Assembly (NCBI GenBank): GCA_013815485.1
Contig: JACDGB010000143.1
Location: 1 to 5,592 of the forward strand
Direction of reading: 5' to 3'
Length of the DNA: 5,592 bases
DNA from: Rubrobacter sp.
Lineage (GTDB): Bacteria > Actinomycetota > Rubrobacteria > Rubrobacterales > Rubrobacteraceae
Shown: positions 1-5,456 of the stretch, in pieces
Layout of the letters: each line of letters starts with the position of its first letter
How positions within the stretch are numbered: the first letter of the stretch is position 1
The notes under the pieces: model-generated
The model's input: only the letters and a program-made list of their open reading frames with translations
Told to the model about the DNA's origin: nothing
The model's database searches: none
Position numbers and translations under genes: made by a program

Positions 1-258
1 ACGTAGTTCTTCGACGAATATTTCGGGCTCTTCTTCGTCCGTCGCCCACGGCATCTCGCGGTCGTAGGCTTTCCAGTGGGAAAGGACGATATCGGCGCCG
101 CGGGCTGCGAGAGAGCGGCAGATCGCCGACCCGATCCCCCGACGACGCCCGACGCCGGTGACGAGGGCCACGCGCCCACGCATATCGTCCCGGCGACGCG
201 TGGTGTCGGGAGAGAACCGTGATTCGGGTCTTTGGAAAGGAGAACTTGCTTCCGGCAT
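1..258 (-). CDS. SDR family NAD(P)-dependent oxidoreductase, N-terminal part (cut by window edge)
   Basis: The first 86 codons of a short-chain dehydrogenase/reductase are present; the family is usually about 250 residues, so the catalytic YxxxK part lies outside the window. The Rossmann nucleotide-binding start is visible as RVALVTGVGRRRGIGSAIC (residues 29-47), followed by an alpha helix and the second strand (ADIVLSHW, 55-62). The glycine loop is TG-x5-GIG instead of the common TG-x3-GIG. From memory, this longer loop and the later EMPW motif (68-71) occur in a Bacillus-type SDR subfamily often labelled 3-oxoacyl-ACP reductase; the substrate is unknown. The start at 258 is chosen because GAGGAG (266-271) lies 7 nt upstream. 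An alternative ATG at 183 would remove a 25-residue charged leader that is not part of the fold, but it has no comparable SD. The gene follows the GNAT gene after 131 bp and probably has its own promoter and operator. SDR membership is very likely; the specific reaction is not assignable. Confidence 0.88.
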   Translation of the reverse strand, partial: MPEASSPFQRPESRFSPDTTRRRDDMRGRVALVTGVGRRRGIGSAICRSLAARGADIVLSHWKAYDREMPWATDEEEPEIFVEELR

Positions 259-287
259 GATATTGCTCCTCGAGATAGCGTCCGTGG

Positions 288-317
288 ACTTTAGTTTCAG
301 CATGGAAACTATGCCAA
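288..317 (-). promoter_or_regulatory. Putative promoter of the SDR gene
   Basis: Reading the minus strand, TTGGCA (312-317, five of six matches to the -35 consensus) is followed by an 18-nt spacer and TAAAGT (288-293, four of six matches to -10). The predicted transcription start near 281 leaves a short leader containing the GAGGAG ribosome-binding site at 266-271 and the ATG at 258. The geometry is consistent, but the -10 is imperfect and this is inference from sequence alone. Confidence 0.4.
292..311. promoter_or_regulatory. Perfect inverted repeat, candidate operator of the SDR gene
   Basis: TAGTTTC-N6-GAAACTA is a perfect 7+7 bp dyad with a 6-bp centre. It lies just inside the -35 hexamer and touches the -10 hexamer of the proposed SDR promoter, which is where TetR-type repressors or MerR-type activators commonly bind. 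No T-run follows it on either strand, so it is less likely to be the terminator of the GNAT gene. No regulator gene is visible in the window. Confidence 0.45.
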
Positions 318-389
318 CGTGCCGTCCACGACGCGAAAGCTATCATCCTCCGGCTCGCGCCTCAAGACGCGCGTTGCGTGGAGCGTTCG

Positions 390-902
390 TTAGCCTGATG
401 TCTCCGGTGGCAGGCGGACCATCTCGACCTCGCGCATCTCGTGACCGAAGAAATCCTCGGTGAACTCGCCGGTCTCCTGGAAGCCGCGGGCTTCGTAGAA
501 ATGCCGGGCCGGGTGGTTGTCCCGCTCGACCCGGAGCGTGATCCTCATATCCGCCGGGAACCGCGAAATCCCCATTCGCAGCAACCGCGTCCCGATGCCA
601 CGTCCCTGTCCGTTCGGGAGGACGTAAATTGCAGCCAGCCGCGCCTCCCCGGAATCCGAATAGAAGTCCGCGAACCCGATAACCTCGTCGTTCAGTTCCG
701 CCACCAGAAAGACGCCGCCCTTCATCCGCCGCGCCAGCGACTCCTCCGAATACGCCCGGCGCACGAATTCATCCTGCGCGCTTTCTGGGACGATGCCGCG
801 ATAGGTGACGGCCCACGTCTCGCGCGCCACGCGGCGGATAGCAGGGAAATCTCCCGGCTGGATGTCTCTTATCCGCGTTTCGGATGCGCCCTCCGACTTC
901 AT
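390..902 (-). CDS. GNAT family N-acetyltransferase
   Basis: A 170-residue GCN5-related acetyltransferase, predicted to transfer an acetyl group from acetyl-CoA to an unidentified amine. The length is typical for a single GNAT domain. The acetyl-CoA-binding motif A is clear as IYVLPNGQGRGIGTRLL (residues 92-108), matching the Q/R-x-x-G-x-G/A signature. Motif B is visible as NHPARHFYEARGF (129-141). The N-terminal motif TWAVTYRGIVP (29-39) is common in GNATs of this shape. The open frame extends upstream to 1004, but those 34 residues are the out-of-frame shadow of the FUSC gene. The ATG at 902 comes one base after the FUSC stop (906-904) and has only a weak SD, so translation is probably coupled to FUSC termination. 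The tight pairing with an exporter-like protein suggests a role in modifying or detoxifying a small molecule, but that is inference. A protein substrate cannot be excluded. Confidence 0.92.
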   Translation of the reverse strand: MKSEGASETRIRDIQPGDFPAIRRVARETWAVTYRGIVPESAQDEFVRRAYSEESLARRMKGGVFLVAELNDEVIGFADFYSDSGEARLAAIYVLPNGQGRGIGTRLLRMGISRFPADMRITLRVERDNHPARHFYEARGFQETGEFTEDFFGHEMREVEMVRLPPETSG

Positions 903-903
903 G

Positions 904-2058
904 CTACTCGACCGGGACGGTGCGTTCCGGGGTGTGGGTGGCGGCTTCCCGGAGGGCTTCGAGGGAGGCGTGCGTGTCCATGCCGGAGGCGCGCAGGAGG
1001 TCAACGGCGGTGGATCGGACCTGGCCTACGAGGACGCTGGTTTCGAGGTCGTGTTGCTCCTCCAGTACGATGGTGGCCTCCTCGGCGGCCCGGAGCGCGA
1101 GGTGACGAGTGTGAAGCGGATGGTCCGGCTCCTCCAGGTAGTCTCCCAGTGCCTCCACGGCGCGGGCGAGGCCGGAGATAGTATCCACGAGTTGCTCCGG
1201 CGCGGGCTTCTCCTCCCGCACCATGCTGGCGGCGGCGCGGGCGAGGACGCGGGTGTTGCGAACCGCGAGGTCGAGCTGGTCGGCGGCGGTCGAGTAATAG
1301 CTGAGGCATCCCAGATCCCGGCGTCGGGGCGGGGAGATCCGGACGGTCCCGTAGCCGGCGTCGAGGGCTTCTTTGAGTTCCCACACCTGCTCATCGAGCG
1401 TCCGCGACCGGTCGAGCGCGCGCTCCGCCATCCCGAGATCACGGGCCCGCAGTGCGGTCGTGATCTCCTCCAGCACGGCGGCGAGGTGGCCGAAGATCGG
1501 ATGGGCCGCCCGCTCGACGATGTGCCTGGGACTATTGGGGAATAGAGCGGAGATCGCCAGTGCCACGCCGCTGCCTACGAGCGCGTCCACGAACCGCTCC
1601 GGCGACGTGCCGGAGGTGGAAGGGTCGAGCATCACCGTGAAGAGGGCCGTGACGCCAGCCTCCGTGACGAGCAGCGTCCCACCGCCAAGCAGCACCGCAG
1701 CCCCCATCGCCAGGGCGACGACCACCGCGATCTGAACCGGCCCAGTCCCGATGGCGAGCACGAGCAAATCCGCCACCGCAAGCCCGCACGCCACCCCGAA
1801 CACCAGCTCGGCGGCCCGCCGTCCTTCCTGGCCGACAGCCACCCCAAGCGAGACGACCGCCGCTATGGCCGCGAAGAACGGCCGCTCGTGCCCGAGCACC
1901 ATCGAGGCCAGCATCCACGCCAGGCTCGCCGCCACCGCCGTCTGCAAGATGGGCCACCCACCGGCCCGCAGCCGCCCGAGCGCGCTCTCGAACCTCCGTG
2001 ACACCGCCATAACCTTACCGTTCATCCCGATCCGCGCAAGCACCGCTCCGCCCGTCAT
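904..2058 (-). CDS. FUSC / aromatic acid exporter family membrane protein
   Basis: A 384-residue inner-membrane protein of the fusaric-acid-resistance / aromatic acid exporter type. About six hydrophobic segments lie in the N-terminal half, at roughly residues 35-56, 60-76, 82-103, 106-124, 127-144 and 156-173. They include the family-like stretch ERFVDALVGSGVALAI (154-169). The C-terminal half (about 178-384) is soluble, strongly helical and rich in Ala, Glu and Arg, as in the cytoplasmic domain of these proteins. Full-length E. coli AaeB-type pumps are about 650 residues, so this is the shorter single-bundle form found in many Gram-positive and related bacteria. The start at 2058 has an excellent SD, AGGAGG (2065-2070), 6 nt upstream; internal Met12 and Met17 are less well placed. 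The GNAT gene follows after 1 nt in the same transcript. The exported substrate is unknown, and a transport role is inferred from the family. Confidence 0.85.
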   Translation of the reverse strand: MTGGAVLARIGMNGKVMAVSRRFESALGRLRAGGWPILQTAVAASLAWMLASMVLGHERPFFAAIAAVVSLGVAVGQEGRRAAELVFGVACGLAVADLLVLAIGTGPVQIAVVVALAMGAAVLLGGGTLLVTEAGVTALFTVMLDPSTSGTSPERFVDALVGSGVALAISALFPNSPRHIVERAAHPIFGHLAAVLEEITTALRARDLGMAERALDRSRTLDEQVWELKEALDAGYGTVRISPPRRRDLGCLSYYSTAADQLDLAVRNTRVLARAAASMVREEKPAPEQLVDTISGLARAVEALGDYLEEPDHPLHTRHLALRAAEEATIVLEEQHDLETSVLVGQVRSTAVDLLRASGMDTHASLEALREAATHTPERTVPVE

Positions 2059-2093
2059 CGGTCACCTCCTCTCGACCACAACTCAAATCAACT

Positions 2094-2099
2094 TCTATA
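2094..2099 (-). promoter_or_regulatory. Possible -10 element of the FUSC-GNAT unit
   Basis: On the minus strand TATAGA lies about 35 nt upstream of the FUSC ATG and matches four of six positions of the -10 consensus. No convincing -35 hexamer is found at 16-18 nt spacing; the best is TTTCGA. This is a weak candidate in the only space where a promoter for this unit could sit. Confidence 0.22.
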
Positions 2100-2123
2100 T
2101 GCCAACGGCACACACTCGAAACT

Positions 2124-2143
2124 AACACCCTGATCGGGGTGTT
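2124..2143. repeat. Perfect inverted repeat upstream of the FUSC gene (operator or weak terminator)
   Basis: AACACCC-N6-GGGTGTT is a perfect 7+7 bp dyad with a 6-bp centre, 65-85 bp upstream of the FUSC start. Read on the minus strand it is followed by AGTTT, which gives only a weak resemblance to an intrinsic terminator. Its position just upstream of the probable FUSC promoter also fits an operator or activator site. The two readings cannot be separated from sequence. Confidence 0.4.
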
Positions 2144-2183
2144 TCAAAGGAAAACGAAGCGTTTCAGCAAACTGTTACCAGAC

Positions 2184-2202
2184 TGTTGCGAAGTGTTGCG
2201 AA
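2184..2202. repeat. Tandem direct repeat TGTTGCGAA x2
   Basis: TGTTGCGAA occurs at 2184-2192 and 2194-2202, a 10-bp period close to one DNA helix turn. A partial copy (CTGTTACC) begins at 2172, about 11 bp earlier, and TGTTGCG recurs at 2279-2285. It lies between the hairpin at 2220-2251 and the FUSC upstream region. Possible binding sites on one face of the helix, or chance. Confidence 0.3.
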
Positions 2203-2219
2203 TTACGGCGGGAGGAGAA

Positions 2220-2251
2220 TTGGCGGAGGCTTTGGATCAGACCTCCGCCAA
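2220..2251 (-). terminator. Hairpin downstream of the DUF4268 gene, probable terminator
   Basis: A perfect 10-bp stem (TTGGCGGAGG paired with CCTCCGCCAA) encloses a 12-nt loop, about 40 nt beyond the DUF4268 stop codon. On the minus strand the stem is followed by TTCTCC, which is only a poor U-tract, so termination may be weak. It is the best candidate for the end of the four-gene transcript. Confidence 0.5.
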
Positions 2252-2290
2252 ACTTCCCAAGTAGATTGCCTGCTCGGTTGTTGCGCTTCT

Positions 2291-3430
2291 CTAACTGATC
2301 GCTTTGGACAGTCTAGGGCCAAACACCTTCTTGAGTTTCAAGAGCCGGTCAACCGCCCATTGCGCGATCTCTTCTAACGCTTGTTGGTCTCCCTCGATAG
2401 AACCCTCGCGAGAGACGGCTACGCGACTAAATCGGCGATTATCTACCCGCTCCCACTCTAGCTCTTCTCCAAACTCTGCTGACAGCGAGTCTTTGTGCTC
2501 AAAGAGCGTATCGAACAGCTTCTTATTTGATACGGCATCACTCCGATCAATATATACTTCAGCGCGAACCTTCCCTCCTTGAGCAAAAATAAAAGCATAG
2601 GAAATGCCTGCGAAACCTGAGGCGAAGTAGTACCAATTCTGTGACAACCCGGCTCGTGCCTTCGTGAAATCATGCTGCTCACGCAACTCATCTATCAGCT
2701 TCTGGAAGAAGGCTTGATAGGCTTTCTTCTTTTCGGAAGACTCCCCAGCAGTACCAGACTTTCTCTGCTGGGCCTCTACCGTCTGGCCGATTATGCGAGG
2801 TACGAGCGTTTTCGAGCTTGAGTCCTGGCTGACGTACTGCTTGATCTCCACGGCCAGAACCTCCGCCGGGTCCATCTGCTGGTTCAGGAACTCCACGATG
2901 CGGCGGAGTTCAGTGGGTATCTTGTCGGATACGAAGATCAAACGCACCTTGCCGGCCTGCAAGTTAGTCTTGATCTTCTGCCAAAACTCTTCCAGTTTTG
3001 TATCGCTCTCCAAGAACTCAGCCAACTCTTGCTCAGGATTTTCTCTAGTAGCTTCAAATTGGGCGCGGAGAGTCTCTACTGGCCAGTAGACCACCGCGTT
3101 TGCAGCGTAATCGAGCATCTGGCCGACGACCTCGCGTCGAATCTGGGTATTCGAGCTACGCTTCACTTCAACTATCGTCGGTATGGCATCTTGGTCAAGA
3201 AATAAGTGATCTACCGACCACCGTCCGGAGCCATCTTTATCGGATGACAAACCCATTTCTCGAGACACGAGCAAGAAGCGCCGTGGCTCGTCACCATAGG
3301 CTTGATCTCCGTCCATGAGTTTCGGATGATCGGCCAAAAGTTTTTGCAGGAGACCTTCCGTACCGTATGGTTGCTCTGTCATCTCGACAAGCTCCCCATC
3401 ATCCCGCATGAGATAGATTCCTCCGCTCAC
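2291..3430 (-). CDS. PD-(D/E)XK nuclease-like protein with C-terminal DUF4268 domain
   Basis: A 379-residue soluble protein. The N-terminal part carries a RecB/NucS-like PD-(D/E)XK core: Asp74 in SVDHLFLD, Glu88 and Lys90 in IVEVKRSS, and a QxxxY motif (Gln104, Tyr108) in VVGQMLDYAAN. All expected metal-binding and catalytic residues are therefore present. The C-terminal part (about 225-370) matches the DUF4268 pattern, including QNWYYFASG, VRAEVYIDRSD and the acidic, tryptophan-containing ELEWERV. A nuclease role in DNA repair, restriction or phage defence is inference; the family function is not established. The GTG start at 3430 is chosen because AGAAGGG (3438-3444) is 7 nt upstream, no other in-frame start is close, and everything upstream in this frame shadows hicB. 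SGGIYLMRDDGELVEM is, from memory, the usual N-terminus of such proteins. The gene is notably AT-richer than its neighbours (26 of 60 bases are G/C at 2521-2580, against 47 of 60 at 1201-1260), suggesting acquisition. Confidence 0.87.
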   Translation of the reverse strand: MSGGIYLMRDDGELVEMTEQPYGTEGLLQKLLADHPKLMDGDQAYGDEPRRFLLVSREMGLSSDKDGSGRWSVDHLFLDQDAIPTIVEVKRSSNTQIRREVVGQMLDYAANAVVYWPVETLRAQFEATRENPEQELAEFLESDTKLEEFWQKIKTNLQAGKVRLIFVSDKIPTELRRIVEFLNQQMDPAEVLAVEIKQYVSQDSSSKTLVPRIIGQTVEAQQRKSGTAGESSEKKKAYQAFFQKLIDELREQHDFTKARAGLSQNWYYFASGFAGISYAFIFAQGGKVRAEVYIDRSDAVSNKKLFDTLFEHKDSLSAEFGEELEWERVDNRRFSRVAVSREGSIEGDQQALEEIAQWAVDRLLKLKKVFGPRLSKAIS

Positions 3431-3462
3431 GAATGTTCCCTTCTTTTTGCGAACGTAGCCAT
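3427..3462 (-). other. 11-codon mini-ORF bridging hicB and the DUF4268 gene
   Basis: The ATG overlaps the hicB stop (TGATG) and the TGA overlaps the GTG start of the DUF4268 gene (GTGA). It would encode MATFAKRREHS. The arrangement could pass ribosomes from hicB to the next gene. A run of G bases 7 nt upstream may serve as a weak SD. It resembles no peptide I know and may be accidental. Confidence 0.25.
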
Positions 3463-3704
3463 CAAGCGGCCCCGACCTCCACGTACTCGCTGCTGGACGA
3501 GGGTTTTGGTATCGGCAGTCCGTCCTCGCGCAGACTTTCCAGGTGCAACTCGACGGCTTCCCCGATGAGACGCAAAGCCTCTTCCTTCGTCTCGCCCACC
3601 GCGACGCAGTCCGGGAGATCCGGCACGTAAGCACCGAACTCGCTCTCACCTCGCTCCAATATCACCACGTAGCGTATGATCCCTTCCCCTTCGATCCCAT
3701 CCAC
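3462..3704 (-). CDS. HicB-like (UPF0150) antitoxin-domain protein, no HicA partner
   Basis: An 80-residue protein matching the HicB/UPF0150 N-terminal fold. A beta strand (RYVVILERGE, 11-20) is followed by the hallmark YVPDLPDCVAVGET (26-39) and a helix (EEALRLIGEAVELHLESLREDG, 41-62), ending in PIPKPSS. Asp32 replaces the glycine usual in DLPGC. In complete HicAB modules HicB binds and blocks the mRNA-cleaving toxin HicA. No HicA-like ORF (about 60-80 residues, with a G-S-H motif) lies on either side here, and no C-terminal DNA-binding domain is present, so it is an orphan. The GTG at 3704 is the only in-frame start near the fold, one base after the phzF stop, with GGGGAG (3715-3720) 10 nt upstream. 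A start closer to the first strand would need ATC or ATA. The family is clear; its job here is not. It may partner the DUF4268 protein or simply be a remnant. Confidence 0.85.
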   Translation of the reverse strand: MDGIEGEGIIRYVVILERGESEFGAYVPDLPDCVAVGETKEEALRLIGEAVELHLESLREDGLPIPKPSSSSEYVEVGAA

Positions 3705-3705
3705 A

Positions 3706-4572
3706 TCATAGCAACTCCCCTCTCGCCACCATTCGCACCTTGCCGCCAACGTGGACGGTCGTGCCTTCGGAGGATTTCTCCGCGCGGAGGTGGAGAAGCG
3801 ATGGGCGTCCGATCTCATACCCCTGTTCCAGCCGCGCGTCCACCTCGCTATCACCGAGGTAGCGATGCTCCGCCAGATAGGCGGCGAGGCATCCGGCCGC
3901 GCTGCCTGTGGCGGGGTCTTCGGAGACGCCGAGGTCGTCGGCGAACATGCGGGCTGCGAGGTCGTTGGCCGCCTCGTGCGGCTCGGGACAGAAGGCGTAC
4001 AGGTTGGGGCTGCCAGCAACCTCCGCCAGCTCGCGGTATCGTTCCCGGTCCAGTCGGCACCGTTTTAGGGCGTCGAGGTTTTCGAGCGGGATGAGGATGG
4101 CGGGGAGGCCCGTGGAGACCGTCTGGATGGGATGGCGTTCGTCGAGGTCGCTTTGTTCGAGGCTGAGGGCTGGCGCGGCGAGGGACGAGTCTAGGGTGTC
4201 GCCGAATGTCGGGGGGAGTTGGCGCATCCACAGAATGTCTCCGAGGGTGACGGGGATGCGTCCGGCCGCCACGTCGAGGGATACGTCGCTCGTTTCCGGG
4301 GACAGGAGTTCGTGGTGGATCACAGCCGCTGTCCCGAGCGTCGGGTGTCCGGCAAAAGGAACCTCGCCGCCGGGCGTGAAGATGCGAACCGGATAGCCGC
4401 CATCCCGCGCCTCCCGCGAGAGTACGAAGCTCGTCTCCGAGAAACCGAACTCCCTGGTTATGGCCTGCATCTCATCACCCGAGAGACCGCCCGCCTCAAG
4501 CAAGACGGCGAGCTGGTTCCCTGCGTACTTCCGTTCGGCGAACACGTCCACGATGAAAAAGGGCAGGCTCAT
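3706..4572 (-). CDS. PhzF family isomerase/epimerase-like protein
   Basis: A 288-residue full-length member of the PhzF / diaminopimelate-epimerase fold superfamily. Landmarks are YAGNQLAV (16-23), the catalytic glutamate Glu46 in GFSETSF, FTPGGEVPFAGHPTLG (65-80) with His76, and SEDPATGSAAG (217-227) with Asp219. These correspond to Glu45, His74 and Asp208 of Pseudomonas PhzF, so an active enzyme is expected. Pseudomonas PhzF isomerises trans-2,3-dihydro-3-hydroxyanthranilate during phenazine synthesis. No other phenazine genes are present here, and most genomic homologues outside such clusters have unknown substrates, so a phenazine role is not supported. The ATG at 4572 is backed by AGGAG 6 nt upstream, part of which lies in the upstream peptidase stop region (gap 9 nt). 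Pairing with a D-aminopeptidase hints at metabolism of an unusual amino acid or peptide (inference). Confidence 0.93.
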   Translation of the reverse strand: MSLPFFIVDVFAERKYAGNQLAVLLEAGGLSGDEMQAITREFGFSETSFVLSREARDGGYPVRIFTPGGEVPFAGHPTLGTAAVIHHELLSPETSDVSLDVAAGRIPVTLGDILWMRQLPPTFGDTLDSSLAAPALSLEQSDLDERHPIQTVSTGLPAILIPLENLDALKRCRLDRERYRELAEVAGSPNLYAFCPEPHEAANDLAARMFADDLGVSEDPATGSAAGCLAAYLAEHRYLGDSEVDARLEQGYEIGRPSLLHLRAEKSSEGTTVHVGGKVRMVARGELL

Positions 4573-4581
4573 CTCCGTCTC

Positions 4582-5409
4582 CTAACCGTAGTCCGGGTCG
4601 CCGCGGGTCATGCTCATGACCCCAATGAACATTTTGTACGCCGTCGCGTAATCCTCGTGCGTCCAGGAGACGAGCCGGTCGCCCGTGCGCTCCAGTTGGG
4701 GGAAGCGGAGCACGCCCGCTGCCGCGCTGGCGGTTGCAAACTCGACGGTGAAGGTATACGGACCATCCGGGGCGTAGGTTGTGAGGCCATCCATCCCGGA
4801 TACTGCGTCCGCTGCGGACTCCCGGATCAGGACTCGCGCCGCGTCCGGCGGCAGGCAGCGGGCCGTGTAGCGGTCTATGGCGGTCTTCACCCGCGCGGTC
4901 CTAACGCCCTCATACAGCGATTCAGCCTCCTCGCAGGTACGGTCGTCGCCGGTGACGAGCCCCATGGGGATGCCCAGAGAGCCGGCGAAAGCGGCGTTCA
5001 TCCGGGCCTCGCTGCACGGCTCGCCGTTGAGCTGGACCCCGATCACCTCCGTCGGGCTACTGTACGTGTGGCTGAGAATCCCCTCAACGCCAGCCCGCGC
5101 ATGGTAGCCAACGAAGAAGGCCACGCCCGCGCCCTCGACGCCCTCCATCATCACCAGCGGCTTGCGCTGTCCCACGACAATCTCCGCGCGGGGGTCGAGT
5201 TCCTCCAGAACTATGTTCCGCATCCCATCGTGGGCCTCGTTGACCAGGAAATCCGACGCTCCGGCGCGGGCTGCGCCTTCGATTGCGGCGTTCACGTCGG
5301 CGGTCAGGAAGCGGCGGAATTGTTCGTAGCGAGAGCGGCCGGGGATCACGTCTTGTGGGTGCGTGACCCCCGTGACACCCTCCATGTCCGCCGAGATATA
5401 GACTTTCAT
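4582..5409 (-). CDS. dppA: M55 family zinc D-aminopeptidase (DppA-like)
   Basis: A 275-residue cytoplasmic metallopeptidase closely resembling Bacillus subtilis DppA, which removes N-terminal D-amino acids from peptides such as D-Ala-D-Ala. All active-site positions are seen: Asp8 and Glu10 (SADMEG), His60 (NEAHDG), His103 (GYHARAG) and Glu134 (CSEARMNA) as the dinuclear zinc ligands, and His114 (LSHTYS) at the catalytic histidine position. Length equals the family norm. The ATG at 5409 is preferred over the one at 5424 because GGGAGGG lies about 6 nt upstream and MKVYISADMEG is the usual N-terminus. In Bacillus dppA sits with peptide-transporter genes; none are here, and phzF follows after 9 nt. 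The protein probably recycles or detoxifies D-amino-acid peptides such as cell-wall fragments. Family assignment is firm; the physiological substrate is inferred. Confidence 0.94.
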   Translation of the reverse strand: MKVYISADMEGVTGVTHPQDVIPGRSRYEQFRRFLTADVNAAIEGAARAGASDFLVNEAHDGMRNIVLEELDPRAEIVVGQRKPLVMMEGVEGAGVAFFVGYHARAGVEGILSHTYSSPTEVIGVQLNGEPCSEARMNAAFAGSLGIPMGLVTGDDRTCEEAESLYEGVRTARVKTAIDRYTARCLPPDAARVLIRESAADAVSGMDGLTTYAPDGPYTFTVEFATASAAAGVLRFPQLERTGDRLVSWTHEDYATAYKMFIGVMSMTRGDPDYG

Positions 5410-5434
5410 AAGTACCCTCCCCATGCGCTTTGGA

Positions 5435-5450
5435 TGTGATCCAGATCAAA
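5435..5450. promoter_or_regulatory. Crp/Fnr-like dyad in the divergent intergenic region
   Basis: TGTGATCCAGATCAAA contains a perfect TGATC-N2-GATCA dyad. It matches the Crp-type pattern TGTGA-N6-TCACA in nine of ten defined positions, and the Fnr-type TTGAT-N4-ATCAA in nine of ten. It lies between dppA and the right-hand gene. Relative to the predicted start of the rightward transcript the centre is near -26, a position that would favour repression of that gene. The regulator is not in the window. Confidence 0.35.
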
Positions 5451-5456
5451 CCAGTG

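Noticed and set aside
903..1004. 34-residue N-terminal extension of the GNAT frame
   Set aside because: It overlaps the end of the FUSC gene out of frame and is not GNAT-like; the ATG at 902 directly after the FUSC stop fits family length.
441..1545. Long plus-strand open frames opposite the GNAT and FUSC genes
   Set aside because: Low-complexity Arg/Gly/Pro-rich translations antisense to recognisable genes with good SDs; typical GC-rich shadows.
310..2107. Shared 10-mer TATGCCAACG upstream of both the SDR (310-319) and FUSC (2098-2107) genes
   Set aside because: Several chance 10-mer pairs are expected in a window this size, and the element sits differently relative to the two proposed promoters.
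3431..3649. 73-residue N-terminal extension of the DUF4268 frame
   Set aside because: It overlaps hicB out of frame; the GTG at 3430 has an SD at proper distance and gives the expected N-terminus.
3427..3704. A complete HicAB toxin-antitoxin module
   Set aside because: No HicA-sized ORF with the expected histidine motif is found on either side of hicB.
3662..3709. Out-of-frame ATGs at the phzF stop giving a 15-codon peptide
   Set aside because: It overlaps the start of hicB, carries no recognisable features and is most simply a by-product of the ATGATG sequence at the phzF stop.
3705..4019. N-terminal extension of the hicB frame into phzF
   Set aside because: Out-of-frame shadow of phzF; the HicB fold begins just after the GTG at 3704.
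3706..4572. Phenazine biosynthesis locus
   Set aside because: Only a PhzF-family gene is present; no phzA-E or phzG homologue is visible, and PhzF-like proteins are widespread without phenazines.
4219..5439. A 406-codon plus-strand open frame
   Set aside because: It lies antisense to dppA and phzF, both of which show complete active-site motifs; its translation has no recognisable domain and its length is explained by high GC.
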